Assembly (NCBI RefSeq): GCF_900103125.1
Contig: NZ_FNJV01000001.1
Location: 62,001-126,000 of the forward strand
Source: Mucilaginibacter sp. OK268
GTDB taxonomy: Bacteria; Bacteroidota; Bacteroidia; Sphingobacteriales; Sphingobacteriaceae
Reading direction: 5' to 3'
DNA length: 64,000 nt
This document shows, one piece after another, positions 54,489 through 63,648 of the stretch (positions are counted from its first letter, which is position 1; each line of letters starts with the position of its first letter). The notes beneath the pieces are model-generated. The model did no database searches, was not told the DNA's origin, and saw nothing but the letters and a program-made list of their open reading frames with translations. Both the position numbers and the translations under genes were made by a program.

Positions 54489-54595
54489 CGGGATAAAGTG
54501 TTGAGATAAAGTTAGAATATTATAGGCGATTTTTATAAGTACGGGAGTGGTTCTTTCTAAAAAAGGGGTCACTACATACTCAGTTTAATTTTCTC

Positions 54596-54605
54596 AAACG
54601 TTTGT
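54596..54605. promoter_or_regulatory. CAAACGTTTG palindrome before pruA
   Basis: The same 10-bp palindrome as upstream of the DUF3472 gene, 86 bp before the pruA ATG. It may bind a LacI-type regulator. Confidence 0.3.
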
Positions 54606-54660
54606 GTTGTATCTATGGCTTTTTGACATTGCCTCAATTCACCCATCACTTCAAAATTCT

Positions 54661-54668
54661 TATCTTTG
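54661..54668 (+). promoter_or_regulatory. -7 box before pruA
   Basis: TATCTTTG matches the consensus TAnnTTTG exactly, followed by CGGCAACA, 22 bp before the pruA ATG. The -33 box is poor. Confidence 0.55.
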
Positions 54669-54690
54669 CGGCAACATAAATAACCCATCT

Positions 54691-56328
54691 ATGCTTAAAG
54701 GATTTTTTAATGTTCCACCACCGCAAAACGAGCCTGTTTTAAACTACGGCCCGCGCAGTTTGGAACGTGTAGCGCTTAAAGCCGCCTTAGAGGAGGCCCG
54801 CGCTCAACAACTGGATATACCTATGTACATCGGCGACAAAGAAGTACGTACGGGCACTAAGCTCGAGATCCGTCCGCCGCATGATCATAAACACTTACTG
54901 GCCACTTTTTCTGAAGGTGATGCCAGTCACGTTACCGCTGCTATTAACGCTGCCCTGGCAGCCAAAGCCAACTGGGAAAATTTAGCCTGGGAGCAGCGCG
55001 CCGCCACATTTTTAAAAGCTGCCGAACTGTTAGCCGGTCCTTACCGTGCCGAAATTAACGCGGCCACTATGCTTGGTCAATCCAAAAATGCATACCAGGC
55101 CGAAATTGACTCTGCCTGTGAGCTGATCGATTTTCTGCGTTTTAACGTAGAGTATATGACCGAGATCTATAAACAACAACCCCCGGTATCGGGCAAAGGT
55201 GTTTGGAACCGTGTGGAGCAACGTCCGCTGGAAGGTTTTGTGTTTGCCTTAACGCCATTCAACTTTACGGCTATTGCGGGTAATTTACCTGCATCGGCAG
55301 CCATGATGGGTAATGTGGTGGTATGGAAACCGGCCTATACTCAGATATATGCTGCCAACGTGATCATGAAGGTGTTTAAAGAAGCAGGCGTACCAGCCGG
55401 TGTTATTAACCTTATTTATGTTGATGGCCCGGTTGCAGGCGAGGTGATATTTAACCATCCTGATTTTGCCGGTATCCACTTTACCGGATCAACCAAGGTG
55501 TTCCAGAACATTTGGCAAACTATTGGTACCAACATTCATAAATACAAAACCTACCCGCGCATTGTGGGCGAAACCGGTGGTAAGGATTTTGTGCTGGCCC
55601 ACCCGAGCGCCAATGCCGATGTGGTAAGTACAGCATTGGTTCGCGGTGCTTTTGAGTACCAGGGACAAAAATGTTCTGCCGCTTCCAGAGCTTATATCCC
55701 GGCCTCGTTATGGCCTGCGGTAAAAGCTAATATGCAGCGCGATATCACTTCGTTTAAAATAGGCCCGGTTGAGGATTTTGAAAACTTCATTAATGCTGTG
55801 ATCTCCGAAGTATCATTTGATAAGCTGGCTAAATATATTGATGCGGCTAAAGCTGATAAAGGTGTTGAAGTAATTGCCGGTGGTAACTATGATAAAACCA
55901 AAGGCTGGTTTATAGAGCCTACCGTATTAAAAGTAGATGATCCGTACTACGTAACCATGTGCGAGGAGTTATTTGGCCCTGTATTGACCATTTACGTGTA
56001 CGAGGACGCCAAATTTGATGAGGTGCTTAACATTGTCGACAAAACATCTATCTACGCGCTAACAGGCTCTATTATATCGCAGGACAGGTATGCTATTGAA
56101 AAGGCTACCTATCATTTGCGCAACGCTGCAGGTAATTTCTATATCAATGACAAACCTACAGGAGCCGTTGTTGGTCAGCAGCCATTTGGCGGTGCCAGAG
56201 GTTCCGGCACTAACGATAAGGCTGGTTCTATGATCAACCTTTTGCGTTGGGTATCGCCACGTACAATCAAAGAAACCTTTGACCCACCAAAGGATTACAG
56301 GTATCCGTTTTTGAGTAAAGAAGTATAG
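54691..56328 (+). CDS. pruA: L-glutamate gamma-semialdehyde dehydrogenase
   Basis: From the ATG at 54691, which follows the -7 box, the product has 545 residues. It is a delta-1-pyrroline-5-carboxylate dehydrogenase of the aldehyde-dehydrogenase superfamily. Visible are the N-terminal FNVPPPQNEPVLNYGPRS, the catalytic Glu294 in VGETGGKDF, the nucleophile Cys328 in YQGQKCSAASR and the C-terminal PFGGARGSGTNDKAG. It converts P5C/glutamate semialdehyde to glutamate in proline catabolism with NAD. The proline dehydrogenase is not adjacent. A further upstream ATG at 54604 is in frame but lies before the promoter box. Confidence 0.92.
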   Translation: MLKGFFNVPPPQNEPVLNYGPRSLERVALKAALEEARAQQLDIPMYIGDKEVRTGTKLEIRPPHDHKHLLATFSEGDASHVTAAINAALAAKANWENLAWEQRAATFLKAAELLAGPYRAEINAATMLGQSKNAYQAEIDSACELIDFLRFNVEYMTEIYKQQPPVSGKGVWNRVEQRPLEGFVFALTPFNFTAIAGNLPASAAMMGNVVVWKPAYTQIYAANVIMKVFKEAGVPAGVINLIYVDGPVAGEVIFNHPDFAGIHFTGSTKVFQNIWQTIGTNIHKYKTYPRIVGETGGKDFVLAHPSANADVVSTALVRGAFEYQGQKCSAASRAYIPASLWPAVKANMQRDITSFKIGPVEDFENFINAVISEVSFDKLAKYIDAAKADKGVEVIAGGNYDKTKGWFIEPTVLKVDDPYYVTMCEELFGPVLTIYVYEDAKFDEVLNIVDKTSIYALTGSIISQDRYAIEKATYHLRNAAGNFYINDKPTGAVVGQQPFGGARGSGTNDKAGSMINLLRWVSPRTIKETFDPPKDYRYPFLSKEV

Positions 56329-56340
56329 ACCTCACCCAAA

Positions 56341-56438
56341 CCCTCTCCAAAGGAGAGGGCTTTAATAAAAAAAGCGATGACTCGAATCATCGCTTTTTTT
56401 TATTACATATGTTTTTCAAGTCTCCTCCTTTGGAGGAG
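56341..56438. repeat. Short palindromes flanking the pruA terminator
   Basis: CCCTCTCC-AAA-GGAGAGGG (56341-56359) and TCTCCTCC-TTT-GGAGGAGA (about 56420-56438) are paired purine/pyrimidine palindromes of similar type on either side of the terminator. They look like dispersed repeat units. Confidence 0.6.
56366..56401 (+). terminator. Terminator of pruA
   Basis: AAAAAAGCGATGA-CTCGAA-TCATCGCTTTTTTTT: a perfect 13-bp stem with T-run, also symmetrical, so it may serve both strands. Confidence 0.9.
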
Positions 56439-56450
56439 ATTTAGAGGAGG

Positions 56451-57113
56451 CTATTTAAACCTAAAAACATCCTCCATATTATCGTTGTTGTAGGTACTCA
56501 CGTTCATGTCGCCGATTTTGCCGGTGCTCAGGCTGTAAACCCAGCCGTGTACGCCCAGTTCCTGACCATTTTTCCAGGCATTCTGCACAATAGTGGTTTT
56601 GCAAAGATTGTATACGTTTTCAATCACGTTAAATTCTACCAGGCGATTTCCGCGCTCGGTATCATCGGTAATGGCATCAAGCTCATCAGCATGCAGGCGG
56701 TATACGTCTTTAATATGACGTAACCAATTATCAATAAGTCCGAATGCCTTGTTGCTCATGGCGGCAAGCACACCGCCGCAACCGTAATGACCGGTTACAA
56801 TCACATGCTTTACTTTTAAAACGTTCACGGCATAATCCAGCACGCTCAACATGTTCATATCGGAGTGGATAACCATGTTAGCGATATTGCGGTGTACAAA
56901 TATTTCGCCGGGCGCGGTATTGGTGATCTGGTTGGCCGGCACGCGGCTATCAGCACAGCCTATCCACAGCACCGGTGGATTTTGGCCGCTGGCCAGTTTG
57001 TTAAAAAAATCCGGATCGGAATCTAAGGCGTTTGCAATAAACTGTTTGTTACCTTCCAGCAAACCTTCGTAAGTAATATGGCTGGTGTCGTGAATGCTTG
57101 TTTGGGCGCACAT
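56451..57113 (-). CDS. Beta-carbonic anhydrase, copy 1
   Basis: 220 residues with all beta-CA residues: zinc ligands C53 (WIGCADSR), H109 and C112 (TGHYGCGG), and the D55/R57 dyad. Converts CO2 to bicarbonate in the cytoplasm (no signal peptide). About 28 bp downstream of the DUF1275 gene on the same strand, so they are probably cotranscribed. A close paralogue lies at 58878. Confidence 0.93.
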   Translation of the reverse strand: MCAQTSIHDTSHITYEGLLEGNKQFIANALDSDPDFFNKLASGQNPPVLWIGCADSRVPANQITNTAPGEIFVHRNIANMVIHSDMNMLSVLDYAVNVLKVKHVIVTGHYGCGGVLAAMSNKAFGLIDNWLRHIKDVYRLHADELDAITDDTERGNRLVEFNVIENVYNLCKTTIVQNAWKNGQELGVHGWVYSLSTGKIGDMNVSTYNNDNMEDVFRFK

Positions 57114-57140
57114 AGGTGTAAATGTTAAAAAGTTAATGAT

Positions 57141-57887
57141 CTAAGCCGGCCTGCTTTTATCTGTCCGGAATATCCGGCTTATTTTATGCAAGGCCACCGG
57201 CGAAAGATCGTAATATAAAATGGTAAGCAAAATTAGCGGAATGAAATAAAATATCGCAAAATCATACAAATTAAAAAAGAAGCCGCCCATGATGCCGCCG
57301 AAAAAATAAAAGCTCAACACGGTAAGCCGTACATAGATCTTGTTCCGGGTGGTTTCGGTTTTAGCGGTGTTGGGATGCAGCCATTCGGATACATCGCCGC
57401 CCAGGTCGGTAAACAAACCGGTTAAATGGGTTGATTTGATGAGCCCTCCGGATATGGTGGATACCAGGCTGTTTTGTAAACCCATGCAAAAAATGATCAC
57501 CCCAATCACTACTTCGCGTTCGGTTTGGGTTTCGCGGTAAAAATTGTGACCGTAAATGGCCACAAATAACAACAGTATAATTTCGATAACGATAGGAATA
57601 GAGTGCGCACGGTAGCGGCTCTTATGCTCCAGCGAGTGTACAATAAAGTTGGATATAAAGGCGCCTGCAAAAAACATCAGCAACCAAACAACAAATACCA
57701 CGATCTCGCTCCAGTTTTGCTCCACAATATGTTTGGCCAGGTTAGCCACATGCCCGGTGATATTGGAAGTGAAAGCCAGAAAGGCAATCATACCAGCCAC
57801 ATTGGTTACACCCGATACAAAAGCGGTTGACGATGCCAGCAATAAATTCTGTTTTAAAGTACGCGTTTCTTTTGATTGCCTCAGCAT
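57141..57887 (-). CDS. YoaK/DUF1275 family membrane protein
   Basis: 248 residues with about six transmembrane helices (LLLASSTAFVSGVTNVAGMIAF, FVVWLLMFFAGAFISNFIV, IVIEIILLLFVAIYGH and others). It shows the DUF1275 hallmarks SFVSGVTN-type start and MGLQNSLVSTISGGLIKSTHLTGLFTDLG. Function is not established. In the genome it is joined with a carbonic anhydrase, so a role in transport of a small anion or gas-related solute is possible but unproven. Confidence 0.85.
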   Translation of the reverse strand: MLRQSKETRTLKQNLLLASSTAFVSGVTNVAGMIAFLAFTSNITGHVANLAKHIVEQNWSEIVVFVVWLLMFFAGAFISNFIVHSLEHKSRYRAHSIPIVIEIILLLFVAIYGHNFYRETQTEREVVIGVIIFCMGLQNSLVSTISGGLIKSTHLTGLFTDLGGDVSEWLHPNTAKTETTRNKIYVRLTVLSFYFFGGIMGGFFFNLYDFAIFYFIPLILLTILYYDLSPVALHKISRIFRTDKSRPA

Positions 57888-57992
57888 AAATATCCTTGCT
57901 TGTTGCTTCAGGATAAAAATAGGATAAAATTAATGAGGATGTGTATGAAGTTTGAAATTTGATGAGGAGAAAAAATAATAGTGAGATCTAAG

Positions 57993-58020
57993 TCATCCCG
58001 AATTTATTTCGGGATCCCAC
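57993..58020. repeat. Palindromic dispersed repeat (GTCATCCCGAA family, part)
   Basis: TCCCGAA-TTTA-TTCGGGA with flanking GTCA, identical to part of the element at 21208. Only this half is present. Confidence 0.7.
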
Positions 58021-58080
58021 ATGTAGGTAAGTAAAGATGGGTTTAAGCATAATCCTTGAACAGACGGCCATTTTGTTACA

Positions 58081-58194
58081 AAAGTGGGTTTATATGGTTT
58101 ACACAATTCATGGTTAATGTTGATTTATTTAATTGATAATCAATTTATTAAGTATATTCTATCGTCGTATAGTGGGTTTACATGTAAACCCACT
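58081..58194 (+). repeat. Dispersed element with direct and inverted copies of AGTGGGTTTACA (copy B)
   Basis: AGTGGGTTTATA (58083-58094) is followed 88 bp later by the perfect 24-bp palindrome AGTGGGTTTACA / TGTAAACCCACT (58171-58194). Layout and spacing match copy A at 19331, although the interior has diverged except for AATTGATA. Confidence 0.8.
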
Positions 58195-58285
58195 CGGGGT
58201 TACCTGAAATTTACCCGGAGGTTGCATATGGCCAATCTATAACTCAGGGGGCTCTGCGAGAGACCTGAGTGGACAAAAAGGCGAG

Positions 58286-58708
58286 CTAAGGTTTTGGTAA
58301 CTTAAATTTAACGGCTACAGGAAAATGCACTCTTACATTTCGACCGTTTTGACTTGCGGGTTCCCATTTGGGAGATAACTTTATTAGGCGTAAAGTCTCT
58401 TTAGCCATTTCGGGTGTCGGACTTTTAGCTATAATGATATTGGTAAGGCTACCATCCCGCTCAACAACAAAAGTTACAACTACCGTACCTTCAAGTCCTG
58501 CTTTCCTATCTTTTTCAGGATATTTCAGGTTTTTGTCTATAAATTTAAAAAACTCAAGTATTCCGCCTGGAAATTGAGCCATCTTCTCTACGGAAGAATA
58601 AATGGTATTAGCAGAAGTATCAACAGGTACTTGTTTAACGTCGCTACTTTGTGCGCTACAAAATAATGCCGGAGTAATAAGAAATATCAATGGTATAAAT
58701 ATTTTCAT
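58286..58708 (-). CDS. Small secreted protein with TonB C-terminal domain
   Basis: From the ATG at 58708, the product has about 140 residues. It has a signal peptide (KIFIPLIFLITPALFCSAQ) and a TonB-C domain (MAQFPGGILEFFKFIDKNLKYP, GTVVVTFVVERDGSLTNI, LSPKWEPASQNGRNVRVHFPV). Unlike TonB, it has no membrane anchor or Pro-rich linker. Such free TonB-C domains are common in Bacteroidetes, but their role is unclear. Confidence 0.8.
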   Translation of the reverse strand: MKIFIPLIFLITPALFCSAQSSDVKQVPVDTSANTIYSSVEKMAQFPGGILEFFKFIDKNLKYPEKDRKAGLEGTVVVTFVVERDGSLTNIIIAKSPTPEMAKETLRLIKLSPKWEPASQNGRNVRVHFPVAVKFKLPKP

Positions 58709-58770
58709 GCTATAAATATATCTACAAAACTGCATAACCTTATTAAAAAGTGCCAATCATTATTTACCCC

Positions 58771-58804
58771 AAAAAAGAACCCCGGCCATTTCCATGAACC
58801 GGGG
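58771..58804 (-). terminator. Terminator after carbonic anhydrase 2
   Basis: On the minus strand CCCCGG-13 nt-CCGGGG is followed by TTCTTTTTTGGGG. It is 74 bp after the stop at 58878. Confidence 0.75.
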
Positions 58805-58877
58805 CAAACCAAACATAAACCTCTCCCTTAGCAGGTAGCGGGGAGAATTCTTGAAGGCTTAAGGGCAGCAGCCTTAA

Positions 58878-59567
58878 TTAATGCTGAGCAACAGCAAGCG
58901 TGCTGTCAAACTCGTACACATAACCCAGGTTATGCGGACTGCTACTAGAGACTTTAAGATCCTTGATGAGGCCTGTACCCAGGTCAATCACCCAGCCATG
59001 AACTTCCAGGTCATGACGTTCCTGCCATGCATTTTGTATAATGGTGGTTTTGCACACGTTGTATACCTGTTCGCTTACGTTAAGCTCAACCAGGCGATTG
59101 GTGCGTTCCTGCTGATCTTCAATGGCATCCAATTCTTTGGCATGTAAACGGTAAACGTCTTTTATATGGCGTAACCAGTTGTCAATAACACCAAATTGTT
59201 TGTTGCTCATGGCTGCGGCTACACCACCACAACCGTAATGGCCTGCTACAATAACATGTTTTACTTTAAGCACGTTAACAGCGTAATCCAATACACTTAG
59301 CATATTCATATCGGTATGTACTACCACGTTGGCAATGTTGCGGTGCACAAATACTTCACCGGGCTTGGTGCCAGTTACTTCATTGGCAGGTACGCGACTG
59401 TCGGCGCAACCTATCCATAACACTTCCGGACTTTGGCCTTTGGCCAGTTTTTTAAAATAGTCAGAGTCTTCCTGCAGTTTCAGGTCAACCCATTTACTGT
59501 TGCCGTGTATTAGCGCATTATAACTTTCGTCGTTAACCAGTTTGAAATTATTATCTATTGGGGTCAT
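58878..59567 (-). CDS. Beta-carbonic anhydrase, copy 2
   Basis: 229 residues, strongly similar to the copy at 56451. The zinc ligands C54 (WIGCADSRVP), H110 and C113 (GHYGCGGVAAAM) and the D56/R58 pair are present, and long stretches such as VLDYAVNVLKVKHVI are shared. Its start is only 7 bp after the SulP transporter stop, so it is cotranscribed and likely feeds or uses bicarbonate at the transporter. Confidence 0.93.
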   Translation of the reverse strand: MTPIDNNFKLVNDESYNALIHGNSKWVDLKLQEDSDYFKKLAKGQSPEVLWIGCADSRVPANEVTGTKPGEVFVHRNIANVVVHTDMNMLSVLDYAVNVLKVKHVIVAGHYGCGGVAAAMSNKQFGVIDNWLRHIKDVYRLHAKELDAIEDQQERTNRLVELNVSEQVYNVCKTTIIQNAWQERHDLEVHGWVIDLGTGLIKDLKVSSSSPHNLGYVYEFDSTLAVAQH

Positions 59568-59574
59568 GATTTTT

Positions 59575-61182
59575 TTAGTTAGTGGGGTTATACATTAATT
59601 CTTTTAAAGGCGGTACATCGTACTTGTCCTTTATTTCATGTAATTGCACAATAATGCCTTTAGTGTAAGCATTGTGCTTGTAATTGAGGATGATCTCGAT
59701 AACATCAGGGTCGATATACCTGGAGTTGGAGCCATCGATAATCACATCAGTGCCTTTGGGTAAACTGGTTAAGGTTACCTGTATGGCAGCTTTGTTTAAA
59801 AAGGATACTTCCTCGGCAAGCTTTATCCTGATTATTTTCTTATCGCCGTTACGATCGATCTGGTAGAAGTAGGGGTTGCGTAAATTGGTACGCAGGATGT
59901 AGAATATACCCACCAGCATGCCTATACCTACACCTATCAGCAGGTCGGTTAATACTACCGCTACAATGGTGACCACAAAGGGTATAAACTGGTTCAGCCC
60001 TAAATGCCACATATGCTTAAACAGGCTGATGCGGGTTAGTTTATAACCGGTCATGAGCAGTATTGCTGCCAGGCACGATAGCGGGATCAAGTTGATCAGG
60101 AACGGGATACAAAGCAGTGCTATCAATAGCATTACGCCATGTATTACACTGCTCATTTTGGTACGTGCACCTGCATTTACGTTGGCCGATGATCGTACAA
60201 TTACGGCTGTCATAGGCAAACCGCCTAATAAACCGCTGGTTATGTTACCAATTCCCTGGGCCACCAACTCGCGGTTGGTGGGTGATATACGCTTTATCGG
60301 GTCGATCTTATCAACGGCTTCCAGGCTAAGCAAGGTTTCCAGACTGGCTACCACGGCTATGGTAAATGCCGTTATCCAAACCTGTTTGTTACCGATGTCG
60401 CTAAAGTTTGGCGATTTGAACAAGCCGAAAAATTCCGCGCTGCTGTTCACAATAGGTATGCGTACAAACTGCTTGTCCAACAAGGCTAACCCTGTATTGG
60501 CGAACACCGCGCTCAGGCCAATACCAGCCAATACCACCAGCAAAGGAGCAGGTACTACGGCTAGTTTTTTGAACTTTGGCCAATAGATAAGCAATAGTAA
60601 GGAAACTCCCGTGATGATCACCGCTCCGTAATTGATCCTGGACACCGCTCGCAATATACCCGAGAAGGTATTATGTTCATCGGTTTGGCTAAACCCTTCG
60701 TCACCTTCGTAATCGGCATCGTAACCTACGGCATGAGGAAATTGCTTCATGATAAGGATGATACCAATAGCGGCAAGCATACCTTCAATTACCGATGAGG
60801 GAAAATAGTTGGCTATAGTACCTGCTTTTAATATACCCAACAACATCTGGAAAACACCCGCTAATACCAGGGCCAATAAAAATGTTTCGTATGATCCAAG
60901 TCCTGTTATGGCGTTTAACACAATAACGGTTAAACCGGCGGCAGGTCCGGCCACGCTCAGTTGCGACCCACTTAATGTACCTACTACAATACCGCCGATA
61001 ATACCTGTTAATACACCGGCGAACAAAGGGGCGCCGGATGCCAGCGCTATGCCTAAACATAAGGGCAGCGCTACCAGGAATACAACAATACTAGACGGAA
61101 GGTCTTTTTTTAAGTTTTTGGGTAAGAAATATTTTTTCAGGTTAAGATTGCCCACAGCAAAGCCACCTTGCTTATCTTGCAT
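59575..61182 (-). CDS. SulP-family anion transporter (bicarbonate or sulfate type)
   Basis: 535 residues. The membrane part has about 10-12 helices with SulP motifs LPLCLGIALASGAPLFAGVL and GSQLSVAGPAAGLTVIV, and LEAVDKIDPIKRISPTNRELVAQGIGN. A STAS domain at about 440-535 follows (EVSFLNKAAIQVTLTSLPKGT, VIIDGSNSRYIDPDVIEII). The family carries sulfate, bicarbonate or other anions. Operon pairing with a carbonic anhydrase favours bicarbonate, an inference. No sodium-site evidence was examined. Confidence 0.88.
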   Translation of the reverse strand: MQDKQGGFAVGNLNLKKYFLPKNLKKDLPSSIVVFLVALPLCLGIALASGAPLFAGVLTGIIGGIVVGTLSGSQLSVAGPAAGLTVIVLNAITGLGSYETFLLALVLAGVFQMLLGILKAGTIANYFPSSVIEGMLAAIGIILIMKQFPHAVGYDADYEGDEGFSQTDEHNTFSGILRAVSRINYGAVIITGVSLLLLIYWPKFKKLAVVPAPLLVVLAGIGLSAVFANTGLALLDKQFVRIPIVNSSAEFFGLFKSPNFSDIGNKQVWITAFTIAVVASLETLLSLEAVDKIDPIKRISPTNRELVAQGIGNITSGLLGGLPMTAVIVRSSANVNAGARTKMSSVIHGVMLLIALLCIPFLINLIPLSCLAAILLMTGYKLTRISLFKHMWHLGLNQFIPFVVTIVAVVLTDLLIGVGIGMLVGIFYILRTNLRNPYFYQIDRNGDKKIIRIKLAEEVSFLNKAAIQVTLTSLPKGTDVIIDGSNSRYIDPDVIEIILNYKHNAYTKGIIVQLHEIKDKYDVPPLKELMYNPTN

Positions 61183-61321
61183 AAGATCGATAATTTGAAT
61201 GAAATCCTCGTCCTGACATGATCAGGATGATAGCTTCATCACCGTTAATAAATTATTTTGATAAAATTTAAATGAATTGTAAAGCGGTAACATCCGGATA
61301 GGGAAGTATCCGGTTAATCAT

Positions 61322-61654
61322 TTAAACGTTGGGTGGGGGTGTGGGGACAACAGGGTGATATGCCTGTTTATACAAATGATCTTCCTGGTTGTGGAGTATC
61401 TTGTTTTCCGCAACAAATGTAATATAGGCTACACTGTGCAGATAGTACTCATCAAAAACCTTTTTCTCCTTAAAAGCATCCTTATCCGGATTTTCCTTTT
61501 CGGTTTTGGATTCCTGTTCAAGCTGTAGTATAACCGCTCTTACAGTTTTATTATCAAGATATAAAAACGCAGGAGCTAATGATATGGCCATCTTTATCAT
61601 AAAGACACCCATAAACATTACCACTATCAGCGTTTTAAAATTCCTGATCTTCAT
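61322..61654 (-). CDS. Small membrane-anchored hypothetical protein
   Basis: 110 residues, with an N-terminal hydrophobic helix (FKTLIVVMFMGVFMIKMAISLAPAF) and a charged remainder (EQESKTEKENPDKDAFKEKKVFDEYY). No family was recognised. A 140-bp gap separates it from the SulP gene upstream, and no terminator is visible, so linkage is unclear. Confidence 0.5.
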   Translation of the reverse strand: MKIRNFKTLIVVMFMGVFMIKMAISLAPAFLYLDNKTVRAVILQLEQESKTEKENPDKDAFKEKKVFDEYYLHSVAYITFVAENKILHNQEDHLYKQAYHPVVPTPPPNV

Positions 61655-61751
61655 TATTACAAATATACAAAAATACAGCTGTTAAAACGTGGGGAATATG
61701 GTTTTAGTCTAATCTTACAATTTAATTACTATTTTTAACCTATTGGATCGT

Positions 61752-61883
61752 GAATCAAGATATTAGAATCAAGAGTCAAGACAACAACAATTACTTTACT
61801 TTAATAAAGATAAGGTTACTCGCCCGAAGTGCTTATGGGTAGCCGCTGTTTTGTCTTAATTCTTGACTCTCACTTCTTGATTC
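61752..61883. repeat. Inverted repeat before accB-like gene
   Basis: Imperfect inverted arms (61752-61784, starting GAATCAAGA; 61851-61883, ending TCTTGATTC) with a 66-bp centre. The right arm ends 20 bp before the GTG start at 61903. Confidence 0.6.
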
Positions 61884-61902
61884 TTTTTAATCAACCTGAA
61901 TT

Positions 61903-63444
61903 GTGAATAAAAAGCTCGGATTATTAAGGGATAAACGCCAAAAAGCGTTTGAAGGCGGCGGCGCGTTACGTATTGAAAGTCAGCATAAAAAAGGAAAACT
62001 AACAGCGCGGGAACGCCTGCATTTTTTAATGGACGAAGGCTCATTCCAGGAGATCGGGATGCTGGTGGCACATCGCTCTACCGACTTCGGAATGGAGAAA
62101 GAAAAGTATCCAGGCGATGGTGTAGTAACCGGATATGGTACGATAAACGGGCGATTGGTTTATGTTTTTTCGCAGGATTTTACCGTTTTCGGCGGATCAC
62201 TGTCTGAAACCCATGCCGAAAAGATCTGTAAGATCATGGATCTGGCCGTCAAAAACGGTGCGCCGGTTGTAGGGCTTAATGATTCGGGTGGCGCACGTAT
62301 ACAGGAAGGTGTTGTATCCCTGGGCGGCTATGCCGATATCTTTTATCGCAATACGCTTGCATCGGGAGTAATTCCACAAATATCGGCCATTATGGGCCCC
62401 TGCGCGGGCGGAGCGGTATACTCACCGGCCATAACCGATTTTATTTTAATGGTTGAGAATACCTCTTATATGTTTGTGACCGGGCCCAACGTGGTAAAAA
62501 CGGTTACGCACGAGGTGGTAACCTCCGAAGAATTGGGCGGCGCTACTACCCACGCCACGAAGTCGGGTGTTACTCATTTTGCCTGCGCCAATGAAATAGC
62601 CGCTATTCAAAATATCAAAGCATTGTTAAGTTACATGCCACAGAACTGTGAAGACAAAGCGCCTGCATTACCCTACGAAACACAGAACGAATTGCGGCCG
62701 GAACTTAATACCCTGCTCCCCGAAAATAATTCGACACCTTATGATATCAGGGAGATCATTGATCATGTTATAGACGAAGGTTCGTTCCTGGAGGTGCATA
62801 AAGACTTTGCCGAAAATATTGTAGTTGGCTTTGCCCGGCTTGCTGGCAGAAGCATAGGTATTGTGGCCAATCAGCCTGCTTTTTTGGCCGGGGTGCTTGA
62901 TATACATTCTTCTATTAAGGCTGCGCGCTTCGTTCGTTTCTGTGATAGCTTTAATATACCGTTGCTGGTGTTTGAGGATGTTCCCGGATTTTTACCAGGT
63001 ACGGATCAGGAATGGAACGCTATTATCACCAATGGCGCTAAATTACTGTATGCCTTTTGCGAGGCCACTGTGCCACGCATCACCGTGATCACCCGCAAGG
63101 CCTATGGTGGCGCTTACGATGTGATGAACTCCAAACATATTGGTGCCGATATGAATTTTGCATGGCCATCGGCAGAGATCGCTGTGATGGGCGCCAAAGG
63201 TGCAGCCGAAATTATTTTTAAGCGGGAGATTAGTACCGCAGAAGATAAAGAAGTTAAATGGCGGGAGATGGAACAACTGTACTCAGATACCTTTGCCAAC
63301 CCTTACCGGGCCGCTGAACGTGGCTTTATTGACGAAGTGATAGAACCTGCCGAAACTCGCTTTAAGCTGATACAGGCCTTTAAAATGCTCGAAAATAAAG
63401 TGGTGAACAATCCCCGGAAAAAACATGGAAATATGCCCTTGTAA
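61903..63444 (+). CDS. Acyl-CoA carboxylase beta subunit (propionyl-CoA carboxylase type)
   Basis: 513 residues with a crotonase-fold carboxyltransferase core: [52 protein letters not shown] and [14 protein letters not shown]. It matches PccB/methylmalonyl-CoA carboxyltransferase-type beta chains, which transfer carboxyl groups to propionyl- or acetyl-CoA. The biotin-carrying alpha subunit is not within the window. The start is a GTG at 61903, because the next ATG lies far inside the conserved N-terminus. Confidence 0.9.
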   Translation: MNKKLGLLRDKRQKAFEGGGALRIESQHKKGKLTARERLHFLMDEGSFQEIGMLVAHRSTDFGMEKEKYPGDGVVTGYGTINGRLVYVFSQDFTVFGGSLSETHAEKICKIMDLAVKNGAPVVGLNDSGGARIQEGVVSLGGYADIFYRNTLASGVIPQISAIMGPCAGGAVYSPAITDFILMVENTSYMFVTGPNVVKTVTHEVVTSEELGGATTHATKSGVTHFACANEIAAIQNIKALLSYMPQNCEDKAPALPYETQNELRPELNTLLPENNSTPYDIREIIDHVIDEGSFLEVHKDFAENIVVGFARLAGRSIGIVANQPAFLAGVLDIHSSIKAARFVRFCDSFNIPLLVFEDVPGFLPGTDQEWNAIITNGAKLLYAFCEATVPRITVITRKAYGGAYDVMNSKHIGADMNFAWPSAEIAVMGAKGAAEIIFKREISTAEDKEVKWREMEQLYSDTFANPYRAAERGFIDEVIEPAETRFKLIQAFKMLENKVVNNPRKKHGNMPL

Positions 63445-63510
63445 GAGGGGAATTTGAGGACAAAGGATGGAAGGACAAAAGATAAAGGATCAGTTAGATG
63501 TTAAAAAAGA

Positions 63511-63548
63511 CGTCATTGCGAGGTACGAAGCAATCTCTATGCTGTACA
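63511..63548. repeat. Half copy of the CGTCATTGCGAGG repeat
   Basis: CGTCATTGCGAGG to ...CTGTACA matches the right half of the element at 8989-9071 read in inverse orientation. The second half is missing. Confidence 0.65.
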
Positions 63549-63648
63549 AAGCAAGCACGGACAGCTGACCCCAACAACTCATTGAATCATCAACATTGGA
63601 AGGAAGATTGGTTTTTTAAGTATTGATGTTTATAAATAGTTTAATATC

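Larger units (their letters stand above)
57888..58285. other. Gene-free stretch with two dispersed repeats
   Basis: It contains the GTCATCCCGAA palindrome at 57993-58020 and copy B of the AGTGGGTTTACA element. I see no gene. Confidence 0.55.
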
